Part shown: positions 17,501 to 23,357 of the stretch, in pieces
Numbering within the stretch: position 1 is the first letter of the stretch
Layout: each line of letters starts with the position of its first letter
Source of the DNA: a virus
Direction: 5' to 3' (one strand)
Virus record (IMG/VR): IMGVR_UViG_3300042434_000598
Coordinates: 1 to 39,194 of that record
DNA length: 39,194 bases
Notes under the pieces: generated by a model
Told to the model about the DNA's origin: nothing
Seen by the model: the letters and a program-made list of their open reading frames with translations, nothing else
The model's database searches: none
Made by a program: the position numbers and the translations under genes

Positions 17501-19696
17501 CACCGCGTCAACAGGCGTGGGCTCAATTGGATTCTGTACAGGAAACGGATCGCTTGACTGCGGTGGTGTTTGCTGCTTGCGATACGAGATCTTCTTTGCG
17601 GGCAACGGAGTCGCTGCGACCACCTCAAACGGGTTTGCGACCTCGGCCTCCGTAGGCTGCACGTTGTAGCCTGACATCGCCGTCTCCACTTGCGGCTGCT
17701 GCACCTGAGCTTCTTGTGGTGCCTGCCGCAACGGAACGTCAAACGGGTCGGTAGAAGGCGGCATGCCCTCTGGCTGCGACACTGGAGGTTGCTGTGTGGC
17801 GGGAGGTATTGCCTGTTCCGATGACGGTGGGAACGGGTCGGTAGAAGGCGGTATAGCTTCCGGTTGCACAACAGGAGATTGTGGCTGATCCAATGAAGGA
17901 ACAGCAGGTTGCGGCGTTGCGGATCGCATCCTCTCCATTTCTATCGCAGCCTGCCTAGCCACCTCTTCGTCGTTAATCAACGCTTCTTCGTTAAGCGGAT
18001 CAGTTGGAGGTTGTTGCTGAGCATTGGGTTCTGGTGCAGGCGTTTCCTCGAATGCATCGCTAGGCGGTGGCGTAACCGGGGGCATTTGTCCCGCAACTGG
18101 TGGGACAGCTTCGTCAGCTGACGAACCAAGCATGCTTCTTAGTTGCTTTTCAAGATTTGCAATTTCCTGTTGAGCACTTGCTAATCGATTTTCTTTTGTA
18201 GTGGGTTCACCTGTTGCAATATCAATAAGGGTTGTTCCGTTATTGGCTTCCCTGACAAGTCCCTGTTGTCTAGCGAGTTCTCTCGGGAAAGATTCCCTTT
18301 TTCCCGTTTTGACTTCATTAACCACTCTTTTCAGCAACTCTAACCTTGCCTGAACATTGCTCGGGTCTTCGCTTGTGTCGGCTCCAGGCGGGAGCTGTGG
18401 GATGAACGGGTCGGTAGAAGAGTCTGCGCCACGACGACCGCCACGACCGCCTCGCAACCCAACCAACTCAACGCCCGTTGTGCCAGATTTAACCGCGCCT
18501 CCAACAAGAGCCCCACCCGCAGCGGCCTCTGCCCACTGCATGAAGTTCTCTTTGTTGAACAAGTCGGACTTCGGGTCGTTGATCTCCTTGTTAAGCGATC
18601 CGAGAAATTCCTGAAAACCTTCCTGAACGCCTTCTTCTCCAGACGCCTTCGCTGTATCCCATAAATATCCAGCAGCCGCCCTCCAGCCTTCTCTGCGAGC
18701 TATTTCATCGACGCCAGATCTACCAGCAAACGACTTCAGTACACCTGGAGCGGCTCCAAGCAAAGATTCAGAAAGGCCAGAAGCCAAACCAAGCCCCATT
18801 GCAGTCCCTGGAGAGTCGTAGCCAGCTTCTCTACCCTCCATATACATGCCGCCGCCTTCATGAAGGCCTGTAACAGCAGTTGTGGCCGCAGCAGACCCAA
18901 AACGCTTAGCGACCTCTCTTCCAACGTATTGTTTAGCAAGCCCCTCAGCAGCTTCAGCAGCCATTCCTCGCTTGACATACTCCGCTGCAGCATTGGAAAT
19001 GGCTTTTTTGATAGCACCTTTGGCGAAAACACCACCCACTGCCCCAATAGGAACTGTCGCAACGTCAAGCGGGTCAGGAGCTGGCACAACAGCAGCACCA
19101 AGAGCAGCACCAGCAATACCTGTTAAAACCGACTCAGCCAATGATGGAACCGCCTCGCCTAAAGTTCCAGCAGCGTAAGTTCCAAAGTTGCTAAAACTAC
19201 CGAACGCGCCCGTTTTCGGATCTGTAGAGAAAAAATCAATGTTGTCTCGCGGGTTTTCAGACGCTTGACGCATCTCGTCTTTATACGCCTGGAAATATTG
19301 TTGAGCCGAAGGTTCGTCTCCAGCTAAGGAACTCAACATTCCTAAGCCGCCTTGATAAGTCCCTTGAAGATTGTCAAACCCGCGATACAGCCCTCGCAGA
19401 AAAGGATTGCGAGCCTCAAGGTTTATCTTTCCAAAAGCTTCCGAATTGCGACGGCGAAAATCCTCAATTTCTCTTTTTGCTTGTTCGCGATAAAACAAAT
19501 CAAGAATTGGAGTAGGTGCTCGCTTCCTGCTATCCATAATTGCCTGTTCGCGAGGGTCATCATATGCAGGGACAGGGATTTGCTCGGCCCAATTAGAAGT
19601 TAGACTTTGATCGTCTGATGCATTTATGTCGCTAGGAAGGCTTCCAGAATTCATTTCGTCCCTTATTTGCCGAAAACGATCAAGAATCTCGCCCAT
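5573..19696 (-). CDS. Giant polyvalent virion protein (4707 aa)
   Basis: One uninterrupted 14.1-kb frame, started by ATG with GGAG eight bases upstream. Approximate layout: Gly/Ala-rich hydrophobic segments at 173-240, 266-326 and 390-430, as in ejected virion proteins; a Pro-rich linker with STDPF-type motifs (428-720); ART1 at 770-880 (Y804-R805-G, WTS, E860-S-E862); a winged-helix-like stretch near 1270-1315; zincin 1 with H1531-EMF-H1535; a long helical region; zincin 2 with H2166-ELG-H2170; a block with H2759-DAFGH and TETRGQNSW; a phage domain near 2940-3060; ART2 (H3131 in YHGS); a coiled coil at 3485-3525; ART3 (H3594 in YHGT, SQIKS); coiled coils 3900-4130; and a conserved C-terminal helical domain with a SGRG motif near 4320. 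RYSP linkers lie at 2566, 2855, 3084, 3303 and 3679. Such multidomain proteins are packaged and injected to modify or protect against the host; the delivery role here is inferred. Confidence 0.9.
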   Translation of the reverse strand: MGEILDRFRQIRDEMNSGSLPSDINASDDQSLTSNWAEQIPVPAYDDPREQAIMDSRKRAPTPILDLFYREQAKREIEDFRRRNSEAFGKINLEARNPFLRGLYRGFDNLQGTYQGGLGMLSSLAGDEPSAQQYFQAYKDEMRQASENPRDNIDFFSTDPKTGAFGSFSNFGTYAAGTLGEAVPSLAESVLTGIAGAALGAAVVPAPDPLDVATVPIGAVGGVFAKGAIKKAISNAAAEYVKRGMAAEAAEGLAKQYVGREVAKRFGSAAATTAVTGLHEGGGMYMEGREAGYDSPGTAMGLGLASGLSESLLGAAPGVLKSFAGRSGVDEIARREGWRAAAGYLWDTAKASGEEGVQEGFQEFLGSLNKEINDPKSDLFNKENFMQWAEAAAGGALVGGAVKSGTTGVELVGLRGGRGGRRGADSSTDPFIPQLPPGADTSEDPSNVQARLELLKRVVNEVKTGKRESFPRELARQQGLVREANNGTTLIDIATGEPTTKENRLASAQQEIANLEKQLRSMLGSSADEAVPPVAGQMPPVTPPPSDAFEETPAPEPNAQQQPPTDPLNEEALINDEEVARQAAIEMERMRSATPQPAVPSLDQPQSPVVQPEAIPPSTDPFPPSSEQAIPPATQQPPVSQPEGMPPSTDPFDVPLRQAPQEAQVQQPQVETAMSGYNVQPTEAEVANPFEVVAATPLPAKKISYRKQQTPPQSSDPFPVQNPIEPTPVDAVSAPTPSFQPEVSEKLKEAIRTWKGSPSNLKRYLKVFLEGGNVEGGNVKEGVELARAFVDGVAERSKAAPTLYRGDNKDPSKNDSPYLGWTSDKKQAEKWAKEYGGTVYTKEGAVGLEVKSLGLFDADESEWIVPNGSQKISESPDAVSGDRQREEVQDARGTKGGGDPNVQVQTEGGQRPSEGQISPMEEQAADEAPSPVFPEPSAEPMPTEYTSIKQNASGVAQTIRASRGDRVLLIEKSKDSGTWTVRQAGSKSWDFEASNISDQKKAKDIAERVFEGAFDKDDDKRFTQTDSGSMSYSNEKLAGLWNVAQGESLAATLKATGYYTDGRVLIKAPDKDRDAILASSKKRSGIEGIGREVKVESVIAPTRNTIKPGNEMTVVGYRGGDMSERQVMLKNDSGDYVLLSKAYHDTILKRHPKATIYGEAKKGNEITTPVVYAVNGEVVGLLMPLSVPKVDTYLADMIAGTYDFAGQKELPKPRSVKKKAPSKKQPAEQPPKAAGKQKKPTPEQFTEAMVQSGEMRPEDAGKKSFAFTFRNKMPENRWLAANEISDRLPGKDSRGWVARSLRPMVDAGLLTQMYRPDGTPVYAWKGTEPTSDLVTAEDFDKAASQQEDKPEIAPAQPEVKAKQETKESPAKTYLRSLNKEDLQDLARELDVKATEREDIVDEISDKLNSQPTIREYLETAAAKAKPSRKKKRQAAPRGESDKDASPPKKPEGKEIPSKDFTEDERKQKQILNKIGITLRLVEGSPDQGVPGLFIPNSRTIWLVRNYVEKWDSLLKKEGRPEKAMTWGLFAHEMFHAIKRSSPKAWRSLYNWVSKNDSVGLGKAKVAYLADMKEVDAGYYERLLEDEDLLNDEGLSRYLEDRAAYFKFWNDLGKAKPGLLARIGRWVRRVLRFAEPGVTNPNTLAGQTRQAIERAMKRNNVAMKGKGGRRAAPARGKEEFSEKAFTPGVIEKVFGVPKDVATAVSSIAEAMGLDKSRIQLVKGGMPAENALFQVHKILSGEEPVAVQKTLKSAVAWIGEYANQNKVVPEGVDFNTSDGRQAAVDAIVKHTLLEINAWKKLNRSYISFYTTDIIDRANPWLSKWAKRDKDIAAKMAAEGRDKLTDDEVKLLHIMGSFSSANAIPSVDTLIGLMVLKEWMLHGTLTGMTSNPKHVWKTDYNAPRDMNGQRPRKPTYVTPRGKITFESSRVTSSGKKIPNEPNLVPGKFKKISRTFNLASARSFSKLVDHFGGGKSGLAKAIKWMESEHTWAEIVSVIGDKAAKKLKVHEYLKRDLKNPNDPNLKIVGAFALGDNPKQGSYILNRWQKLKTITKDMWVARTMSRYFREPNTGVPWKHTNQLGRIKRQILEDAWVQVAETLGVEPAIVQEMMWDMEKLFYGMMGVSTDTSYPSDGVLRSLTASVKASVELTDSGIALMRAFNKPTVADGIHELGHVARMFLFDKSIPKDMREGITDADIDVAMKWSGVVDGNWTTEAEEKFANGLLKYIKGGKFTSKTLRSVFEKVVSWLRKIYKSIDNKTSSDPVVNLEISPAMQEVYGKLVSRGIKDSQLSWEAIPSKTLDIIPEIHNASYAVKKEYLKRITDVLFKNGDWIAKAVGLDVPVTITGFSAWQGDIGAGSQSKFEVMLENNGGVKTITEEYRKKLDLYANILGYVLSQDGVYWHLPVYSSDPALENGFEITGNRAWKGSEFKDLYDAMLREFGKDTDLAPAFMPNGARILNFSIDNLDFHSRMEKVVSALHGSNPSFLGGTTTTKSFRSEGNEYNATSNSWQSNPNGEEYTSRIGGTGRPDLQRRSDNVRQAVISATRKFAREQGWNTEFTAAPIKDSGQRYSPGRRSESTGDGRGRDQGRSYTPLEGSPSVQGASGPDPGIVDAAEQYARDNGINLKRQAKYVRVDEERAKRIAQAFEEMQHSPNDPAVKEAYDDMIRQTKSQYDALVKAGYTFTFYDGDTDPYDGNPSSAVRDLRQNKKMAVYGTYAGYGTEGITATELANNPMLADTGLRWKDQKGVSHPVAANDLFRAVHDAFGHSMEGAGFRARGEENAWQAHVRLYYGPAIGAMTSETRGQNSWLNFGPYAEKNKTASVLDTVFAENKIGLMPEWTWTEGRAADMEETGDEGVRYSPSRQAKRKRDPEITKAAQDLKAGLIDRNQYQRIVDMRMPLRKFDEVPIPASKEDMLRGLGDRKAGDRLKRDLIQNPEDIAKGRLLETRLDIPAYDDENVWVVSLHEPRPDLNKGSAGRVVAYTPTSVLRNVTFGVTENAALNIAAGKPKSTIATMRGEYVPMTAQQAYKLAETNKDRWVEIGMNPIRHTYFYDKDTQTPVVSAEEVVQVGGMVLAKNPVLGRREDYRYSPGRNNDAKYLAAVDQGDMAKAQRMVDAAAAGAGEVAGGVSPVLYHGSPHSNFYEFQIPSKGFNSTVFGSYEVSRNAAFFTTDEEAASRYREQGGRKGGSVRKFRVFGELLDWRNGITDAQFNTLVSKGVNSRWLDRKGASWELFDKEEDPDGTLVKAIQKMGYDGVIIKDTDGTSDFDAYVAFTPSQIKSSDAVTYDDSGNVVPLSKRFDETLPDVRYSPRRKPKDDILAGLYKRLEEEGLIKPQVREPSPPASDETTGTKNVKTNELRALAGLGERVMPERESVDQWQAEAARRIAKTPGYPARLAEELANNPRAIDRVEEAVLGRYIRDLENRRQAGESVLDEILTATEASEKAGSIWGQTGVSRQVELASDFSVAGLVRRHLREVQQRPTESQLQEYAQLADRIKKLEAQNAKLVEELAKETIARKKAEAAAQPEPEKPKLGTKRATVVKKVADAFSVFQNLWSGGNRPAAGRNLRPQTDTPEFKKWFGDSKVVDADGKPLVVYHGTNAEFDVFEDTPMHGMIWFAIDKELAAQYGEKVLPVYLKVNEWDKDGGKWQVRGRDVIWVRDKSQIKSATGNRGTFDPNNPDIRYSPSRQPNDIKAAANNVVSALREAGVSSILEVEAQIKANLRNASPEQIQAIRDAWNESISKNKPESPIGDNPTDSELGARAKELMRAAVELGYGAEEENWKDVVDVVYEQLSTEVPGISKYETMQAMSDYGVWQSLNTEPVEVIIRAIRGKARQSLKIEDTINAIKQSEEWLNKGVTPEEVARRLREKGLLPKATGQERATPDSIERELISQFNKLKKTLPVPAESKEGQLKSALTTAKTAAKNRLEMLDKDIAALDEAVKSRTKLVKPVDEKTPLEPDEDLLDLRSQLEQKRRVRDKLKADYEKIFPPTKPKKGRKPLTEEQRLDASVRMLERQISAVKADVKALEDGTWAPAAKNSELTSERKEELMAELRSLRQLRKVALEANPVYQATEELKYWQRYRKAQERRLAFWQRRLEEAKAGRIPVPLKKRTITEKAILEKNMEIEEVQYDAMIAIEKAKRATWNTGQWIGQGILEATSLIPKTLMLGLEMSFVLRQGFFYTYSQPMKAFYALMEAIPAVFSQRLALESADGLKSRPNAKEYELAKVDFTQVTGPQAKLEELYQSAIIRWLENTETKLLLPLRTWAKLYAMAERGNRTFSNIMKADMYDIQKRDTLAAREFFKVNTGWTEDDIKETGRIANIFSGRGTGLKGGNPWLDWLFLARRWTWSRIQADFIVPFQLVTPQWIGQWNADRGMRVALAKLYIQAMVGHTAKMAVAYVAYRLLAGDDEEEMPTFEFDLRSSDALAMKIGETRFKDEGGLMPAIVLASRILTGKMKTSEGEIKSIYGDDVQYGGKTAADFIINYGRYKLGTAPSAILEWASGRDAVGNVIADKDDPTAIYRNIVGSRITPLTYREIYAAESELGLKRGTLAALEAFFGVSVSTHGSRSKYKKASEEDRKKQFEKDLEAMDYNTPDFGYKDLLTDKQRKQMFDQREAKKQAVVYAALANPQRKTHKSDESFQKSVSERDKAIEKFRTMGLDFNDARLMLLDYYKRQYGSAYEMRGNNYVLRESYVQRLRQLRKVLERK

Positions 19697-19739
19697 TTAC
19701 TTATCTCCGTGGCTTCTTCATGTTGCCTAAAAAATCAAG

Positions 19740-22700
19740 TCAGGAAGTTCTTCTTTGACTGGGAGAAGCGAAGCTTTTTTTCCCACCGCGATTTATGCCG
19801 TCCTTGTTCTGTGGTTTCGTTTCGTATTTTTGTTTTTTGGGTTTCGGTTCTTGACTTATGTCGCCCTCATTACTGTTTGCCGGAATTCCTCTCGGTGCCA
19901 TCTCTGCCATAGCCATCAACTTGCTTTGGTCCTCTTCGCTAAGTTGCCCGCTGTAGAAATTCACAACAGCACCGTCTTCTCGCTTGAACGTGATTACCCT
20001 TTGACCGCCAATTTCTTTCATTGGATGGGAAATCAACTCGACAGTGCCTTTCATCTTTCTGTTTCCATCTGCTGCTGTCAGTTCAACCATTGAATTATTT
20101 TGGTCTTTAGAAGACTGATAAGGTGCAGAATTTGTGCTCCACCACTCGTTCCAAAATTCGTTTTGTACTGCCGGTTGATCTTTAGGCAAACCAATAGGTT
20201 TTTTCTGTTCGAGTAAATCTTTTCTTGACGGAGTTGTCTGCGATTGATCAGGAGCAATTTCAGATGCAATTGCATCAATTGTTGGGGAACCCTGTTTAGG
20301 CACCGTAGGCTGCGGTTGCGTAGTATTTGGAGGCGCAGGTTTTTGTCCATAATCAATTACTATTGGATTTTCAAATCCAGGCACTGGTTTTACGCCAGAA
20401 GGAAGTTTAGGTGCCTTACGATTTGCAGATTTCGAAGACTTATTAGATTCTCTTTCTTTTTCAATATTAGCAATATATTCGATCGTCGCTCCTGCAATTG
20501 ATAAGGTCTGAATTGCGGAATTTATATCTGCCTGAGTCGATGCTGGATTTCTAATAACTTCAGCAGCTTTTATAGCAATTTCCGTACTTGGCTCAAAAGC
20601 ACCTTGCGGCGTTGACTGTGGTGCCTGTTGTTGCGGCGCAGACGGTGGTTGCATCACCGGACGACCTTGCGAATCACGCGGTATCGGCACCACTTGTCCT
20701 GCTTGGTTCACCATGTAGCCTCTCGAGGCAAGTTCCTCTGGAGTCAGCCGTCGTTCTTGAGCGTTAGGATCTCTCCACCCATCCCACCACGCTGGTCTTG
20801 CGGGGGGTTGAAATTGTGACTCATCACTGGGTGAAGCGTATGGTTTTCCGTATCCGTCAACGCCTCGCTTTTTGAGTTTACCTACTTTCTTTAACAACTC
20901 TTCAGAGTCTGCATCCCTAAATAACCACCGACCCTTCTTTTTCAATGCCGCCGTAAACTTTGCTCCCTCCGTTGGTCCTAGTTCAGCAAGAATTTGAGTG
21001 TATGGACTCGTATCTCGCGGGTCCATGTTCGCGCCAGCAGGCGGCAATCGTTCGCCTTTCGGACCTGTGACTCTAATTCCTGGTTGACTTGCTAAACCAG
21101 GAGATGTCGCAATTTGCCCGTCTTGCAGCACAGGCTGCTCGTAAGCCGGAGGAGCTTCTTGGCGGGCACCTCCTCGCTGAGATAAAATACCTCCGCTAAC
21201 TCCACCAACACCGTATTTGCCCTTGCGTCCGGATTCCAATTGCTCTGGCGTTGGAGTCTGCCGAGGTCGCGGCTCACGCATTCGTTGACCTTCAGGCGTA
21301 TCTGGATTAAACATCTCTTGGTAAGTTCCTTGGTTTTCACCCTCCATCCTAGTTTCGCTAGCGTAATCCGGTGTCTGCATAACGATGGCGCGATCTTTTT
21401 CGCTGAGGTCTTGCAATGGGACAACATATGTTTTTCCGTCTTTTGTGCGTATTACCGCAACGTCGCTAACTGCTGGATCGCCATCATTGAAATGACGGAC
21501 ACCACGAAGCTCACCTTTGAACGTCTTACCTTTATTGTTAGTCCAAACTCTAGGCTTGCCAATTGACGGCGTATCGCGAGCGACTGGCCTTTGATTGTAT
21601 AGCCTGTTAGCTTCATTGCGTTTCCACTGGTCGTATTCCTTTTCGTGTGCATCTATCGCATCAAGTACTTTCTGGCCATCCGGACGCTTTGCTATTTCCT
21701 TCCTAAGAGCATCAGCGGATTGCTCGTAGCTGATATTTGGGTTGTATTGAATTTCAGCAGATGGAGCGGCGGGACTTGACTGAGGACCGTTCTGCGCTGG
21801 AGCCGCTGGTTGCGCAAGAACATTCTCTCGCCCCCAAACTTGGTTATAATACGATGGAGTTGCTCGAGAAATATCGCCAGTTTTTCCCGTAACATTACCC
21901 TTTGATGTTGCATCTGTGTACTCGTTAATCACATTTGCGGATCTTCTTTGATCTTTTAAGCTTCCGTCTGGATGATCAAGCCTAACGACGGATTGTGTCG
22001 CTTTACCTCCGGTACTCATAGCCAAGGAGTCCCTTGGGTCTACCTTGCTGCCGTCACTCATAATGACATAGCCGTGTTCGTCTGTCCGATTGGTTGGTGT
22101 CGGGTCTGGCTTGTAATCTGGGTGTGCTGGAGCCAACGCTGGACCCAACGCTGTCCAATCACCATTGCGCGAAGCAGGGGGATTCGCCTGAGAACCGGGC
22201 TGCACTGGCGTGCCTTGCTGTTGTCTTGCCGACCTTAGCGCCGGAAGGAAAACATCTTGCATTAGCACCTGCTGGTCTGGTGTTAAGTAATGCTGCCAGC
22301 CACCACCTAACCCAGCCATAATCCTCGGATCGCTACCAGGGCCGAAAAGCATCTTGTTTTGCTGCGAGCCACCCTGCGGTAGAATAGTTTCCTGACTAAA
22401 GCTATTCGGATACATATCTTCCTGCATTCTAGCCATCGTCGCTGGGTTCGGCGCAACCTGAGCCACACCGTCGTACCCAACCTGCATCAGTTCTGGTCCT
22501 TCTTCCCCGACCGTTACCGTTTGGCCGGGATACACAGGACCGCCGTAACGACGTTCTCCAATCCTTCGTTCCTTTTGAAGCTCGTCAAGCACACTGTTGT
22601 ACGGATTATCGTCGTCAGCCGCCGCTGCCGGAAGTTGTGCTTGAGGTGTTGCGGCCTTGGGTTGTAAAGCGGTAATAGGGGCTCTCAATGCGTTCAAAAT

Positions 22701-23330
22701 ATCCTGGTCAGACGGCACAGCGCCATTTTGATTTTGCTCCATAAGCCGAGTCCTAGTATTGTTCCACGCCTCAAAGTAATCTTTGGGGTTTTCTTGAGCC
22801 CACTTATTAAACGCATCAGGCGCTTGACGTTGCTCGCGAACAGCATTCGCAGTAGATGGGTCCAATGTGCTCGTTCCCAAAAGAGCTTCCTTGTTTCTGA
22901 GAATTCTATCTAAGCCTTCTTGTTTCTGTGCGTCGTTAAGTCGCGTATTATTTCGCAGTGTATTTTCTCTGTCTATGAGATTTCGTAATTGCCTAGATAC
23001 TCCATAGCCAAACCCACCTGCATCGATCATCTTTTGGATTTCTGCATTGTCTTCTTGCCACGATGCCATTGACGGCTGTTGCGGCAAAACTGGGTCAACA
23101 CCAAACACTGGCTCCGCACCGATCCCTGGCTTGGCTTTTTTCTTTTGATCGCCAATGCCGATGCCACCATACGTGCCGCCAGTGTTGTACTTCAGCGGTT
23201 GCATTTGCGATGAACGCATTGCGTTATCACGTTCTTGCTGACGCTGAACCATCTGCATGCCAGCGTTGAAACGCGAGTCGTCCTTGGTTTGCATTATGCC
23301 AGCAACGTCGTGTCGTAATTTAATTCCCAT
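19740..23330 (-). CDS. Large disordered virion-type protein with SHD1-like domains (1196 aa)
   Basis: The ATG at 23330 has AAGGAG seven bases upstream; an in-frame start 21 bases earlier lacks one. The protein is rich in Gln, Pro, Ala and Asn and is mostly low-complexity. Three ordered parts stand out. Near residues 261-295 is GGPVYPGQTVTVGEEGPELM, a glycine-rich motif typical of phage tape-measure and related virion proteins. Around 592-648 (VWTNNKGKTFKGELRG to VVPLQDLSEKDRAIV) and 1079-1139 (ending SGQLSEEDQSKLM) are two domains resembling SHD1 (SLA1 homology domain 1), which is common in planctomycete proteins. The C-terminus is Lys-rich. It lies 43 bases upstream of the giant gene and 27 downstream of the trifunctional enzyme gene. 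It is probably an internal or ejected virion component; that role is inferred. Confidence 0.8.
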   Translation of the reverse strand: MGIKLRHDVAGIMQTKDDSRFNAGMQMVQRQQERDNAMRSSQMQPLKYNTGGTYGGIGIGDQKKKAKPGIGAEPVFGVDPVLPQQPSMASWQEDNAEIQKMIDAGGFGYGVSRQLRNLIDRENTLRNNTRLNDAQKQEGLDRILRNKEALLGTSTLDPSTANAVREQRQAPDAFNKWAQENPKDYFEAWNNTRTRLMEQNQNGAVPSDQDILNALRAPITALQPKAATPQAQLPAAAADDDNPYNSVLDELQKERRIGERRYGGPVYPGQTVTVGEEGPELMQVGYDGVAQVAPNPATMARMQEDMYPNSFSQETILPQGGSQQNKMLFGPGSDPRIMAGLGGGWQHYLTPDQQVLMQDVFLPALRSARQQQGTPVQPGSQANPPASRNGDWTALGPALAPAHPDYKPDPTPTNRTDEHGYVIMSDGSKVDPRDSLAMSTGGKATQSVVRLDHPDGSLKDQRRSANVINEYTDATSKGNVTGKTGDISRATPSYYNQVWGRENVLAQPAAPAQNGPQSSPAAPSAEIQYNPNISYEQSADALRKEIAKRPDGQKVLDAIDAHEKEYDQWKRNEANRLYNQRPVARDTPSIGKPRVWTNNKGKTFKGELRGVRHFNDGDPAVSDVAVIRTKDGKTYVVPLQDLSEKDRAIVMQTPDYASETRMEGENQGTYQEMFNPDTPEGQRMREPRPRQTPTPEQLESGRKGKYGVGGVSGGILSQRGGARQEAPPAYEQPVLQDGQIATSPGLASQPGIRVTGPKGERLPPAGANMDPRDTSPYTQILAELGPTEGAKFTAALKKKGRWLFRDADSEELLKKVGKLKKRGVDGYGKPYASPSDESQFQPPARPAWWDGWRDPNAQERRLTPEELASRGYMVNQAGQVVPIPRDSQGRPVMQPPSAPQQQAPQSTPQGAFEPSTEIAIKAAEVIRNPASTQADINSAIQTLSIAGATIEYIANIEKERESNKSSKSANRKAPKLPSGVKPVPGFENPIVIDYGQKPAPPNTTQPQPTVPKQGSPTIDAIASEIAPDQSQTTPSRKDLLEQKKPIGLPKDQPAVQNEFWNEWWSTNSAPYQSSKDQNNSMVELTAADGNRKMKGTVELISHPMKEIGGQRVITFKREDGAVVNFYSGQLSEEDQSKLMAMAEMAPRGIPANSNEGDISQEPKPKKQKYETKPQNKDGINRGGKKSFASPSQRRTS

Positions 23331-23357
23331 GAAACTTCTCCTTTTAATCAAGCGATT

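Noticed and set aside
5573-19696. N4-like virion RNA polymerase in the giant protein
   Set aside because: I could not find T7-type polymerase motifs in the translation; the size alone is not evidence.
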